The notes under the pieces were generated by a model that was not told where the DNA came from, did no database searches, and saw only the letters and a list, made by a program, of their open reading frames with translations. A program made the translations under genes and the position numbers. From Paenibacillus_AB sp036577625 (GTDB lineage Bacteria > Bacillota > Bacilli > Paenibacillales > NBRC-103111): a stretch of DNA of 64,000 nucleotides. Every line of letters starts with the position of its first letter. Within the stretch, counting starts at the first letter, position 1. This document shows, piece after piece, positions 8,291 through 17,360 of the stretch. Where the stretch lies: NCBI RefSeq assembly GCF_036577625.1, contig NZ_JARBDC010000042.1, forward strand, positions 62,001 to 126,000, given 5' to 3'.

Positions 8291-9861
8291 TCAAACGAAA
8301 ATATGCGGGCGAAACGGCGGACGTCGTCATCGTCGGCGCCGGGGCGGCCGGTGGCGTGCTGGCGAAGGAGCTGAGCGAGGCCGGAATGAGCGTCGTCGTG
8401 CTGGACGCGGGGCCGATGCGCGATGCGCAGCGGGATTTTGCGAGCGACGAGCTGTCGATGAAACGGCTGGGCTGGCAGGATACGCGCATCGTGGACGGCG
8501 GCGACCCGCTGACGATGGGGCATAACAATTCCGGCCGCGGCGTCGGCGGGGGAACCGTTCATTTTACGGGCGTGTTTCTTCGCTTTCACGACGTCGATTT
8601 CAAAGCGAAAACGTTGGACGGCGTCGCCGACGACTGGCCGATCGGCTATGACGATTTGGAGCCGTATTATTCGCGGATCGAGAAAGAAATCGCCGTTTCC
8701 GGCCCGAAGCATTTTCCGTGGGGCAACTACCATGGCCCGTATCCGTACCCGGAACGCGAACCGCTCAGCCCGAACGCGTACATGTTCATGAACGGGTGCG
8801 ACAAGCTGGGCATTCGCTCCTCGGTCGCTCCGCTGGCGATTTTGTCCGCGCCGTTCGAAGGGCGGCCGCCGTGCATCAATCGCGGATTTTGCAACCAAGG
8901 CTGCATGCCGGACGCCAAGTTCAGCACGCTGATCGTCCATATTCCGAAAGCGGTCAAGGCCGGAGCGGACGTGCTCCCCGACTGCATGGTGACGCAAATC
9001 GTCATGGGGGACGACGGCAGGGCGAAAGGCGTCGTGTTCGTACACGACGGCAAAACGTACGAGCAGAAGGCGAAGCTCGTCATCGTATCGGCGTACGTGG
9101 TCGAAACGCCGCGGCTGCTTCTCCATTCGGCGGACGCGCGCTTCCCGGACGGCCTCGCCAACAGCAGCGGGATGGTCGGCAAGTCGATCATGGTGCACAG
9201 CAGCAACGACGTATACGCCAAATTCGACGAAGAAATTCGGCTGTATAAAGGGACGCCCGTCCTGGCGACGACCCAGGAGTTTTATCGCACCGATCCGAAT
9301 CGCGGCTTCGCCCGCGGATATACGCTTCATGCGCACGGCGCGAGGCCCGTCGAGTTTGCGAGCGGCGTCTCGAAGGCGAAGGGCGGACCGATCTGGGGCG
9401 AGCGTCTCAGGGAAACGCTGCTCGACTACAACTACTACGGAAGAGTGACGCTTGTAGGGGAAGTGCTGCCGAACCCGGCCAACTGCGTTACGTTGACCGA
9501 CGAGAAGGACGAATACGGCATGCCGCGGGCGAAGGTGACGTTCGGCTACGGCGACAACGACCGGAAGCTGATCGACCACGCGGTCGGCCAAATGAGCTCG
9601 ATTCTCGAGGCGGCGGGCGGAAAAGTCGAGTTCGTCGTTCCGGATACGGCACACATGATGGGCGGCTGCCGGATGGGCGACGATCCGCGCAGCTCGGTCG
9701 CCAACTCGTACGGGCAAACCCACGATATCCCGAACTTGTTCGTATGCGATGCGAGCCTGTTCGTCACGTCGGGCGGCGGCAATCCGACGAATACGGTCAT
9801 GTCGCTGGCGCTGCGGACGGCGGATTACATTAAAGAGAAAGCGAAGAAGCTGGAGCTGTAA
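8287..9861 (+). CDS. GMC-family FAD oxidoreductase (gluconate 2-dehydrogenase-like flavoprotein)
   Basis: The 524-residue flavoprotein starts at ATG 8287 in an ATGA overlap with subunit 3. It opens with the FAD-binding motif VVIVGAGAAGGVLAKELSEAG, has a GRGVGGGTVHFTG segment that contacts FAD, and ends with the GMC C-terminal domain including DTAHMMGGCRMG (active-site His region) and GGGNPTNTVMSLALR. This is the layout of the large subunit of gluconate, 2-keto-gluconate or sorbitol dehydrogenases, which oxidise polyols or sugar acids and pass electrons to quinone or cytochrome. The substrate cannot be told from sequence. A bidirectional hairpin separates it from the convergent AraC gene. Confidence 0.85.
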   Translation: MIKRKYAGETADVVIVGAGAAGGVLAKELSEAGMSVVVLDAGPMRDAQRDFASDELSMKRLGWQDTRIVDGGDPLTMGHNNSGRGVGGGTVHFTGVFLRFHDVDFKAKTLDGVADDWPIGYDDLEPYYSRIEKEIAVSGPKHFPWGNYHGPYPYPEREPLSPNAYMFMNGCDKLGIRSSVAPLAILSAPFEGRPPCINRGFCNQGCMPDAKFSTLIVHIPKAVKAGADVLPDCMVTQIVMGDDGRAKGVVFVHDGKTYEQKAKLVIVSAYVVETPRLLLHSADARFPDGLANSSGMVGKSIMVHSSNDVYAKFDEEIRLYKGTPVLATTQEFYRTDPNRGFARGYTLHAHGARPVEFASGVSKAKGGPIWGERLRETLLDYNYYGRVTLVGEVLPNPANCVTLTDEKDEYGMPRAKVTFGYGDNDRKLIDHAVGQMSSILEAAGGKVEFVVPDTAHMMGGCRMGDDPRSSVANSYGQTHDIPNLFVCDASLFVTSGGGNPTNTVMSLALRTADYIKEKAKKLEL

Positions 9862-9865
9862 CCGG

Positions 9866-9905
9866 CGGCCTTTATCCTCCAACGGGGATAAAGGCCGTTC
9901 GCGTT
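9866..9905. terminator. Probable bidirectional terminator between GMC operon and AraC gene
   Basis: CGGCCTTTATCC (9866-9877) pairs perfectly with GGATAAAGGCCG (9886-9897) between two convergent genes. The T-run after it is weak. Confidence 0.55.
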
Positions 9906-10714
9906 TACGGAACATCGGCGCTCCCGGCATCGGGCGAAGACGCCGCCCGCCGCGCGGCGAAAGCGGACGGAGACAGGCCCGTCACCTTTTTGAACGTGCG
10001 GTAAAAATACGACGTATCGTAAAAGCCGAGGTAGTCGGCGATTTCGGCTATCGTAAAATCGGTGCTGAGCAGCAAATTGCGCGCCTCCGCGATGCGCAGC
10101 TGCTGCATGTAATGGACCGGCGTTTGTCCCGTCGCTTCCTTGAACAGCGAAATCGTATAGTTCGGCGACCGCCGGATCAGCACGGCCAGCTCGCCGATCT
10201 GGAGCGGCCGGCGGTAATGCTCGCGGATATGACGCTGCAGGATGTCGGCGAGCCGCCATTTCGTCGGGGACATGTCCGTCGTCTCCGCTTCGCGGCTCGC
10301 GATGCCGACGAGCTCCTGCAAAATGCCGGCGGCTATGAATTCGTGCATCGGCCGTTCTTCCCGCATTTCGCGGTGCAGCGCTTCGAACCGTTTGGCGGCG
10401 TCATCGAAGCCGCGAATCCGTTTGATCGCAAACCGGCCGGCATCGAACAAGGGGACGGTGCCGGGGGGGAACGAATGGCTGAACAGCGCCGAATATTTGC
10501 GATGAGGATGCGGTCCGTCGTTTTCCGCGCCTCGAAACGTTCCTTTCGGAATGAAGACGAGATCGCCTTGCTCGGCGACGATTTTCGCCCGATTGATCGA
10601 ATAAATCAGCCTTCCGTGTACGACGAGGACGAGGATATTGTACGCCACGGCGACCGGAGCCATGCGCCAGTTCGGAATCATGTCGTCGTAAAAGGCGGAT
10701 CGTAGCATCAGCAT
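9905..10714 (-). CDS. AraC-family transcriptional regulator divergent from sulfatase
   Basis: A one-component regulator with an N-terminal cupin-like sensor domain (VVHGRLIYSINR, GDLVFIPKGTF) and a C-terminal pair of AraC helix-turn-helix motifs. Its end shows the family signature IAEIADYLGFYDTSYFYRTFKKVTGLSPSAF. ATG 10714 has AAAGGA eleven bases upstream; an alternative ATG at 10741 lacks a ribosome site, so the shorter form (269 residues) is preferred. It is divergently transcribed from the sulfatase gene with about 170 bp between them. That gap holds two GTACAT direct repeats 19 bp apart (10792 and 10811), which could be its sites. It probably controls the sulfatase. Confidence 0.82.
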   Translation of the reverse strand: MLMLRSAFYDDMIPNWRMAPVAVAYNILVLVVHGRLIYSINRAKIVAEQGDLVFIPKGTFRGAENDGPHPHRKYSALFSHSFPPGTVPLFDAGRFAIKRIRGFDDAAKRFEALHREMREERPMHEFIAAGILQELVGIASREAETTDMSPTKWRLADILQRHIREHYRRPLQIGELAVLIRRSPNYTISLFKEATGQTPVHYMQQLRIAEARNLLLSTDFTIAEIADYLGFYDTSYFYRTFKKVTGLSPSAFAARRAASSPDAGSADVP

Positions 10715-10883
10715 GCCGGCAGCAGTCCTTTCCAGTCGCATTCGTCGTTTCTATCGTAGCATGAGACGGGCCGCTTTACGATGTGATTTTGTACATCGAA
10801 TCGGAGAATCGTACATGGCTCGCGACGGGCGGGCTTCGATATAATGGGGTGAAAGCGCGAACGATGGAAGGAGAGCGAACGGA

Positions 10884-12296
10884 ATGGAACCGAAAGCCGG
10901 GAGACGCCCCAACATTTTGTTCATCATGAGCGACGATCACGCCGCCCACGCGATGAGCTGCTACGGCAGCCGGATCAACAGCACGCCGAATATCGACCGG
11001 ATCGCGGACGGGGGCATGCGCCTCGACAACTGCTTCTGCACGAACAGCATTTGCACGCCGAGCCGGGCGTCGATTTTGACGGGAACGTACAATCATATCA
11101 ACGGCGTCAAGACGCTTTCCGACCGGCTGGACGGCCGGCAGCTTACGGTATCCAAGCTGCTGAAGCAGCACGGCTACCAAACGGCGATCATCGGCAAATG
11201 GCATCTCGGCCACGGCGGGGACAGCGATCCGACCGGCTTCGACTTTTGGAGCGTGCTGCCGGGGCAGGGCGACTACCACGACCCTGCTTTCATCGAGATG
11301 GGCGAGCGGATCGCCGTTTCCGGCTACGCGACCGACATCATTACGGACAAGTCGATCGACTGGATCGCGGGGCGGGACAAGGACAAGCCGTTTTTCCTCA
11401 TGTGCCATCACAAGGCGCCGCATCGGCCGTGGATTCCGGATGCCAAGCACGCGCACCTGTACGAAGAGATCGACATTCCGGAGCCGGAGACGTTCGACGA
11501 CGATTATTCGAACCGGGCGAGCGCCGCCGCCGCCGCGGAGATGCGGATCGACCGCGATTTGACGAAGCGGGACTTGAAAACGGATCCCCCCGGGCGTTTG
11601 GAAGGGGCCGCGCTGAAAAGCTGGAAATATCAGCGGTATATCAAAGATTATTTGCGCTGCGTCGCATCCGTCGACGACAATGTGGGGCGGCTGCTCGACT
11701 ACCTGGATGAAGAAGGGCTGGCAGACGATACGATCGTCATTTATACGTCGGATCAAGGCTTTTTCCTCGGCGATCACGGCTGGTACGACAAACGGTTCAT
11801 GTACGAGGAGTCGCTGCGAATGCCGTTCGTCATCCGGTATCCGCGCGAAATCGCGCCCGGGAGCGTAAGCAAGCGGATGGTGCTGAACGTCGATTTCGCC
11901 CCGATGTTTCTCGATTACGCGGGCATCGCCGTCCCCGAGTCGATGCAAGGGGTCAGCTTCCGCCCGATCCTTCGCGGCGAACACCCGGCGGGATGGCGCA
12001 CGTCGATGTACTACCGGTACTGGATGCATTTGTCCGAGCATAAAGTGTACGCCCATTACGGCGTCCGGACGGAGCAGTACAAGCTCATTTATTACTACGC
12101 GGACGCGCTCGGCACCGCGGGCTCCGAGGATATCCCGATGCCCCCCGAGTGGGAGCTGTTCGATCTGAAAAAAGATCCTTACGAAATGATCAACGTATAC
12201 GACGATCCGGACTACGCCCGCGTGGCGGAACTGTTGGAGCAAGAGCTGTACCGGCTGCAGGACGAAGTGAAGGACGAAAGGTACGTGCGGGCTTAA
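10884..12296 (+). CDS. Sulfatase (choline-sulfatase/arylsulfatase type, cytoplasmic)
   Basis: A type I sulfatase of 470 residues. The N-terminus RPNILFIMSDDHAAHAMSCYG carries the metal-binding DD pair. The CTPSR motif places the formylglycine cysteine at residue 57 (consensus C-x-P-S-R), followed by the conserved LTG. GKWHLGH and the YTSDQGFFLGDHGWYDKRFMYEE-type segment complete the active site. There is no signal peptide, so it is expected to desulfate an imported ester. The activating enzyme (FGE or anSME) is not in the window. GGAGAG lies upstream of the ATG, and TATAAT at 10840 without a good -35 suggests activation by the divergent AraC protein. Substrate unknown. Confidence 0.85.
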   Translation: MEPKAGRRPNILFIMSDDHAAHAMSCYGSRINSTPNIDRIADGGMRLDNCFCTNSICTPSRASILTGTYNHINGVKTLSDRLDGRQLTVSKLLKQHGYQTAIIGKWHLGHGGDSDPTGFDFWSVLPGQGDYHDPAFIEMGERIAVSGYATDIITDKSIDWIAGRDKDKPFFLMCHHKAPHRPWIPDAKHAHLYEEIDIPEPETFDDDYSNRASAAAAAEMRIDRDLTKRDLKTDPPGRLEGAALKSWKYQRYIKDYLRCVASVDDNVGRLLDYLDEEGLADDTIVIYTSDQGFFLGDHGWYDKRFMYEESLRMPFVIRYPREIAPGSVSKRMVLNVDFAPMFLDYAGIAVPESMQGVSFRPILRGEHPAGWRTSMYYRYWMHLSEHKVYAHYGVRTEQYKLIYYYADALGTAGSEDIPMPPEWELFDLKKDPYEMINVYDDPDYARVAELLEQELYRLQDEVKDERYVRA

Positions 12297-12331
12297 GGTT
12301 GAGGGCTGCAAGTCGGGCAGGATCAAAACGG

Positions 12332-12367
12332 AACCGGCCATTCGCATGAGCGGATGCCGGTTTCTTT
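12332..12367 (+). terminator. Rho-independent terminator after sulfatase
   Basis: AACCGGCCATTCGC pairs with GCGGATGCCGGTT around an ATGA loop, followed by TTCTTT. It lies about 35 bp after the sulfatase stop. Confidence 0.7.
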
Positions 12368-12412
12368 ATGTTTGTATTCCAGTTACTTATACTGGAGAAA
12401 TGTAAACTTCCG

Positions 12413-12588
12413 ATGCCGTTCCGGGCCGTTTACGGAGCGATCATCGTGGAACAATTCGACAAGGTGCTGGACGGATCGGCAACGGTCGACGAAGCGCTGA
12501 AGCCATGCAGGAGCGGGAACAGGCGGCGCTGGACGCGGTGCTCGCCTCCGAACCGCAGGCGAAGGCGCCCGGGTCCCCGGCGGAATAA
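12413..12588 (+). pseudogene. Remnant of a carbohydrate ABC transporter solute-binding protein (C-terminus)
   Basis: Frame 12413-12502 reads FRAVYGAIIVEQFDKVLDG...VDEALK. A shift of the frame at about 12503 then gives MQEREQAALDAVLASEPQ and a TAA at 12586-12588. Together this is the usual end of an extracellular sugar-binding lipoprotein (VEQFDKVL-G-x-VDEALK-x-MQE). The rest of the gene is absent, and the site sits between the sulfatase terminator and cysJ. It is therefore a decayed end of a lost transporter gene, probably once linked to the sulfatase. Confidence 0.6.
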
Positions 12589-12605
12589 TCCGCGGGGACT
12601 TTGCT

Positions 12606-12626
12606 TTTATCAGGAATCCTGATAAA
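12606..12626 (+). promoter_or_regulatory. Perfect palindrome upstream of cysJ
   Basis: TTTATCAGGA and TCCTGATAAA flank a single central base about 135 bp before the cysJ start. It could be a terminator-like hairpin of the decayed gene or an operator for the cysJI unit. A weak promoter (TTGACC, 17 bp, TAGGGT) lies just downstream at 12645-12673. Its role is undecided. Confidence 0.35.
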
Positions 12627-12760
12627 TCCTATAAGATCATTCTAATTGACCCGCTCCGCTTGAAATGGTAGGGTTCAAGGGAAGGAATAATGGATGCGAA
12701 TACTAGGATTTCGCATTTTGTCGATTCATGCGGAAAACGGAGCGGACGGAGAGGATCGAG

Positions 12761-14593
12761 TTGGAACTTCGAATGACGAACAGTCCTTTTAACCAGGAGC
12801 AGGCCGATTTGCTCAATCGGCTGCTGCCTACGCTTACGGAAGGACAGCGCATCTGGCTGAGCGGCTATCTCGCCGCGCTGCAAGGGGGGGCGGCGGCGAA
12901 CGGCGCGCCGGCTGCGGCGCAGGCGGCGTCGGCCGATGCGGGAGCGGCTGCGGTGAAGGAAGCGACCGTGCTGTTCGGCTCGCAAACCGGCAACTGCCAC
13001 GGATTGGCCAAAAAGCTGAGCAAAAAGCTGGAGGAGCGCGGCTTTACGGTGACGCTCTCCGCGATGAGCGATTTCAAAACGAACAATTTGAAAAAAACGC
13101 AATATTTGCTCGTGCTGGTCAGCACGCACGGGGAGGGCGACGCGCCGGACAACGCCGTGCAGTTTTACGAGTTTTTGCACAGCAAGCGGGCTCCGCGGCT
13201 TGAGGATACGCGGTTTTCCGTGCTGGCTCTCGGCGATACGTCGTACGAATTTTTTTGCCAGACGGGCAAAGATTTCGATAAACGGCTGGAGGAGCTCGGC
13301 GCCAAGCGGATCGTTCCGCGCGTCGATTGCGACGTCGATTTCGACGAGCCTGCGGCGGGTTGGATGAACCAAGTGATCGAGACGCTGAGCGCGTCTGCGG
13401 CGGCATCGTCCGGCGCGGCCGTAATCGGCGGCGCTGCGACCGCGTCCGCTACGGCGGCGGAATCGGAATATTCGCGGACGAACCCGTTCATGGCCGAAGT
13501 TCTCGAAAACTTGAACTTGAACGGACGCGGCTCGGCGCGCGAAACCCGCCACATCGAATTGTCGCTCGAAGGTTCGAATCTGCAATACGAGCCGGGCGAC
13601 AGCCTGGGCGTCTACCCGGAAAATCATCCCCGTCTCGTCGACGAGCTGATCGAGGCGATGGGCTGGAACGCCGACGAGCGCGTTCCCGCTCCGAAAAACG
13701 GCGAGACGGTTTCGCTGCGCGAAGCGCTGCTCCGCCATTACGAAATTACGGTGCTGACGAAGCCGCTTCTGGCCAAAGCGCAGGAGCTTACCGGAAACGA
13801 CAAGCTGAAGGAGCTGCTGGAGGCGGGCTGCGAAACGGAGCTGAAGGCGTACATTGCCGGACGGGATCTGCTCGATCTCGTTCAGGACTACTCGCTGCGG
13901 GGAATCCCGGCCGCATCGTTCGTCTCGATCCTGCGCAAATTGCCGGCAAGGCTGTACTCGATCGCGAGCAGCTCGAAGGCGTCGCCGGACGAGGCGCACA
14001 TCACCGTTCGCGCGGTTCGCTACGAGGCGGGCGGCCGCGACCGGTACGGCGTCGCCTCCGTCCATTTGGCGGAGCGGGTGCAGCCCGGCGATACGGTGCC
14101 GGTGTTCATTCAGCACAATCCGAACTTCAAGCTTCCGGAGCATCCCGACACGCCGATCGTCATGATCGGACCGGGAACGGGCGTCGCTCCGTTCCGGGCG
14201 TTTATGGCGGAGCGGGCGGAGACGGGAGCGGGCGGGAAAAGCTGGCTGTTTTACGGGGACCAGCATTTCTCCACCGACTTCCTGTACCAGACCGAATGGC
14301 AGCGACTGCTGAAGGACGGCGTGCTGACGCGGATGGACGTCGCCTTTTCCCGCGATACGGACCGCAAAGTGTACGTGCAGCACCGGATGCTCGAGAAGAG
14401 CCGGGAGCTGTACGCATGGCTGCAGGAAGGCGCGTACGTGTACGTCTGCGGCGACGAGAAGAAGATGGCGCACGACGTCCATGCGGCGCTCGCCACCATT
14501 CTCGAGCAGGAGGGCGGACTCGCCCCCGAGGAAGCCGAGCAATATTTGATTCGCATGCAGCAGCAGAAACGTTATCAGCGGGACGTGTATTGA
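12761..14593 (+). CDS. cysJ: Sulfite reductase [NADPH] flavoprotein alpha-component
   Basis: Carries electrons from NADPH through FAD and FMN to the CysI haemoprotein in assimilatory sulfite reduction. It has an N-terminal flavodoxin domain (TVLFGSQTGNCHGLAKKL, about residue 68), an FAD-binding domain (ARLYSIASSS, about 396) and a ferredoxin-reductase-type NADPH domain (GPGTGVAPFRAFM, about 469), ending in the typical RYQRDVY. I chose TTG 12761 (610 residues): GAGAGG lies six bases upstream, and the resulting start MELRMTNSPFNQEQ matches the Bacillus CysJ start. A longer frame from 12728 lacks a ribosome site. An Ala-rich linker (about 45-65) is longer than usual. It is followed after 30 bp by cysI. 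Confidence 0.93.
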   Translation: MELRMTNSPFNQEQADLLNRLLPTLTEGQRIWLSGYLAALQGGAAANGAPAAAQAASADAGAAAVKEATVLFGSQTGNCHGLAKKLSKKLEERGFTVTLSAMSDFKTNNLKKTQYLLVLVSTHGEGDAPDNAVQFYEFLHSKRAPRLEDTRFSVLALGDTSYEFFCQTGKDFDKRLEELGAKRIVPRVDCDVDFDEPAAGWMNQVIETLSASAAASSGAAVIGGAATASATAAESEYSRTNPFMAEVLENLNLNGRGSARETRHIELSLEGSNLQYEPGDSLGVYPENHPRLVDELIEAMGWNADERVPAPKNGETVSLREALLRHYEITVLTKPLLAKAQELTGNDKLKELLEAGCETELKAYIAGRDLLDLVQDYSLRGIPAASFVSILRKLPARLYSIASSSKASPDEAHITVRAVRYEAGGRDRYGVASVHLAERVQPGDTVPVFIQHNPNFKLPEHPDTPIVMIGPGTGVAPFRAFMAERAETGAGGKSWLFYGDQHFSTDFLYQTEWQRLLKDGVLTRMDVAFSRDTDRKVYVQHRMLEKSRELYAWLQEGAYVYVCGDEKKMAHDVHAALATILEQEGGLAPEEAEQYLIRMQQQKRYQRDVY

Positions 14594-14623
14594 TCCCGAA
14601 GATCGCAGGGAGGAGAAGCAAGC

Positions 14624-16351
14624 ATGTCCGACAACAATTTGCTTTCGCCGAATAGCGCGCCGCACAGCGAGGTCGAGCATATTAAGCGGAGCAGCAACTA
14701 TTTGCGGGGCAGCCTGGAAGAGACGCTGCTGGACCCGATCACCGGATCGATCCCCGAGGACGATAACCGGCTGATGAAATTTCACGGCAGCTACATGCAG
14801 GACGACCGGGATTTGCGAAACGAGAGGCAAAAGCAAAAGCTCGAGCCGGCTTACCAGTTCATGCTGCGCGTCCGCGCCGCGGGCGGCGTCGTCACGCCGG
14901 AGCAATGGCTTACGGTCGACCGCCTCGCCTGTCAATACGCGGGCGAAACGATTCGGCTGACGACCCGGCAGTCGTTCCAGCTGCACGGCATCATCAAGTG
15001 GAACCTGAAAAAGACGATCCGCGAAGTGAACGACGCGATGCTCAGCACGCTGGCCGCCTGCGGCGACGTGAACCGCAACGTCATGTGCAACCCGAACCCG
15101 TACCAGTCCGAGGCGCACGGCGAAGTGTACGAGTGGGCCCGGCAAATCAGCGAGCATCTCAATCCGCGGACGAGGGCGTACTTCGAAATTTGGCTGGACG
15201 GCGAAAAGGTGCTGGACAGCCAGGACAGCGAAACGGAGCAGGAGCCGATTTACGGACCGGTGTACTTGCCGCGGAAATTTAAAATCGGGGTCGCCGTCCC
15301 GCCTTCGAACGACGTGGACGTATTTTCGCAAGACCTCGGGTTTATCGCCATTTTGAACGACGACGGCAAGCTGCAGGGGTTCAACGTGACGGTCGGCGGC
15401 GGCATGGGCATGACGCACGGCGATCCGAAAACGTATCCCCAGGTCGCCCAGGTGATCGGCTTCTGCAAGCCGGAGCAGGCGGTCGACGTGGCGGAGAAGA
15501 CGGTGACGATCCAGCGCGATTACGGCGACCGCGCGGTACGGAAGCACGCCCGTTTCAAATATACGATCGACGACCGCGGCATCGATTGGTTTATCGGAGA
15601 GCTGCACAAGCGGCTCGGCTGGGAGCTGGAGGCGGCGCGTCCGTACCATTTCGAGCATAACGGGGACCGGTACGGCTGGGTGAAGGGCAGCAACGGCAAA
15701 TGGCATCTCACCCTGTTCATCCAAAACGGCCGGGTCAAAGACATCGGCGATCATATGCTCATGACCGGCTTGCGGGAAATCGCCAAAGTGCATACGGGGG
15801 ATTTCCGGCTGACCGCCAACCAGAACCTGATCATCGCCAACGTCACGGCGCAAAAGAAGAAAAAGATCGAAGAGCTCGCGAAGCAGTACGGGCTGACCGA
15901 CGGCGCCCATCATACCGCCTTGCGGCGCAATTCGATGGCGTGCGTCGCCCTTCCGACGTGCGGGCTGGCGATGGCCGAATCGGAGCGGTATTTGCCGGAG
16001 CTGCTCGACAAAATCGAACCGATCATCGTCGAGAACGGGCTGCAGGAAGAAGATATCGTCATCCGCATGACCGGCTGTCCGAACGGATGCGCACGGCCGA
16101 TGCTGGCGGAAATCGCGTTTATCGGCAAGGCGCCGGGCAAATACAACATGTACTTGGGCGGCGGGTTCGCCGGCAACCGGCTGAACAAGCTGTACAAGGA
16201 AAATATCGGCGAAACGGAAATTTTGGAGTCGCTGCGGCCGATCATCGGCCATTATGCGAAGGAACGCAACGAAGGCGAGCATTTCGGCGATTTCGTCATT
16301 CGCGCGGGCTATGTGAAGGAAGTTCGCTGCGGGCAAGAGTTTCATGCGTAA
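14624..16351 (+). CDS. cysI: Sulfite reductase [NADPH] hemoprotein beta-component
   Basis: The sirohaem and [4Fe-4S] subunit that reduces sulfite to sulfide with six electrons from CysJ. The 575-residue length is normal. The cluster/sirohaem cysteines are at C440 and C446 (CVALPTC) and C485 and C489 (TGCPNGCARP). The sulfite-binding basic residues occur in RLTTRQSFQLHGI near residue 110. GGGAGG lies upstream of the ATG. The gene forms an operon with cysJ and ends in a long hairpin. The sulfide made here is the same end product that the organosulfur operon 2 kb downstream would deliver from cystine-like compounds. Confidence 0.95.
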   Translation: MSDNNLLSPNSAPHSEVEHIKRSSNYLRGSLEETLLDPITGSIPEDDNRLMKFHGSYMQDDRDLRNERQKQKLEPAYQFMLRVRAAGGVVTPEQWLTVDRLACQYAGETIRLTTRQSFQLHGIIKWNLKKTIREVNDAMLSTLAACGDVNRNVMCNPNPYQSEAHGEVYEWARQISEHLNPRTRAYFEIWLDGEKVLDSQDSETEQEPIYGPVYLPRKFKIGVAVPPSNDVDVFSQDLGFIAILNDDGKLQGFNVTVGGGMGMTHGDPKTYPQVAQVIGFCKPEQAVDVAEKTVTIQRDYGDRAVRKHARFKYTIDDRGIDWFIGELHKRLGWELEAARPYHFEHNGDRYGWVKGSNGKWHLTLFIQNGRVKDIGDHMLMTGLREIAKVHTGDFRLTANQNLIIANVTAQKKKKIEELAKQYGLTDGAHHTALRRNSMACVALPTCGLAMAESERYLPELLDKIEPIIVENGLQEEDIVIRMTGCPNGCARPMLAEIAFIGKAPGKYNMYLGGGFAGNRLNKLYKENIGETEILESLRPIIGHYAKERNEGEHFGDFVIRAGYVKEVRCGQEFHA

Positions 16352-16408
16352 GCGGTCTTTCGGGACCGCTAGGCGAACCGATGCGGTGAAGGAAGGCCGC
16401 AGATAGCG

Positions 16409-16490
16409 GACGTTCGGGACCTTTATTTTCGACCGGCGAACCCTGTTTGGGTTTTGTCTCTCGAAAAGTCGGTCCCGAACGTCTTTTCTC
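16409..16490 (+). terminator. Terminator of cysJI with a long loop
   Basis: GACGTTCGGGACC (16409-16421) pairs perfectly over 13 bp with GGTCCCGAACGTC (16471-16483) across a loop of about 50 nt, and TTTTCTC follows. The T-run is on the plus strand, so it serves cysJI rather than the convergent nitroreductase. Confidence 0.6.
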
Positions 16491-16543
16491 TGCCATTATT
16501 CGCGGCATCCTTTTATGTGCGGCAGCAGGAATCGCGACGACGC

Positions 16544-17221
16544 TTACCGGATCCACTCCACGACTTGTTCCGTCGTACGCCGTGTCTTTTCGCGAGGCTC
16601 GCGCAGTCTGTAGCCGAACGCGACCATGCAGGAAATCCCGAAATGGTCGGGGTCCATCACGCCCTCTTCAACGAGGATCCGCTCAATCGGAGCTTTCTCG
16701 AACCCTTCGATCGGACAAGAGTCGATTCCGATCTGAGCGGCCGCGGTCATCATATTGCCCAGAGCGATATACGTTTGCCGGCAAGCCCATTCGAACATTG
16801 CCCGCTTGTTGTCCTCCAACGCAAAGTCGGATTTCAAAAATTTGTCGTACGCGTTTCCTTTGCCTTCCGCAACTTCGTCGGGCAAACGCTGCACGTTTTT
16901 CATCATATCTCGAATGTAGTCCGAATCCGCGGCCATATCTTGCGGCAATCGGGACAAAATCAGAACGAAATGGCTTGCCGTCGGGAGCTGCTTTCGGGCC
17001 CCCCAGGCGTGTTCGCGCAGCTTTTCGCGAAGGGCGGCATTTTGGACCACCACAAATTTCCACGGCTCGAAGCCGAACGAGCTTGGCGACAAGCGTCCCG
17101 TTTCCAAAATAAATTCGAAATCGGAATCGCTTATTTTTTTGCTGCTGTCAAATTCCTACGTGGCGTGTCTGAACGTATAGGCGGTCAAAATTTCTTCCTT
17201 CTTTTCTGCAGCATTGATCAT
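16544..17221 (-). pseudogene. NAD(P)H nitroreductase gene interrupted by an amber codon
   Basis: Reading from ATG 17221, which has a perfect AGAGGAG site eight bases upstream, gives MINAAEKKEEILTAYTFRHAT, then TAG (17158-17156) at codon 22, then EFDSSKKISDSDFEFILETG and the whole rest of a nitroreductase. Family members have Lys or a similar residue in FRHATKEFD, so one base change (AAG to TAG) explains the break. The remainder has the FMN-contact region RLSPSSFGFEPWKF and ends with a normal C-terminus. Reinitiation at an internal TTG (17107) would lose the first FMN-binding segment. It is divergent from an HxlR regulator, a usual pairing. A sequencing error cannot be excluded. Confidence 0.75.
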
Positions 17222-17360
17222 GTGTAACGCTCCTCTTTGGCATCGGATATTGACGGGCGCCCGCTATGCTCCTAATAATAAAATAATGCACTCTTTTTTA
17301 AAAGTACGCACATTAATGTGATATACGATCAAAAATGATACCTGGAGGGAGGCGACCCGC

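Noticed and set aside
12601..12760. SAM (S-box) or T-box riboswitch before cysJ
   Set aside because: The leader is short and lacks the conserved S-box or T-box sequences; only a simple palindrome is seen.
12629..16345. Very long open frame on the minus strand opposite cysJI (over 1200 codons)
   Set aside because: It is the antisense shadow of cysJ and cysI in GC-rich DNA: its composition is Arg/His/Leu-rich, it has no ribosome site, and both real genes with full motifs are on the other strand.
17240..17345. AT-rich gap between nitroreductase and HxlR genes as an insertion sequence scar
   Set aside because: The length and content are normal for a divergent promoter region with an HxlR operator; no inverted ends or target duplication were found.
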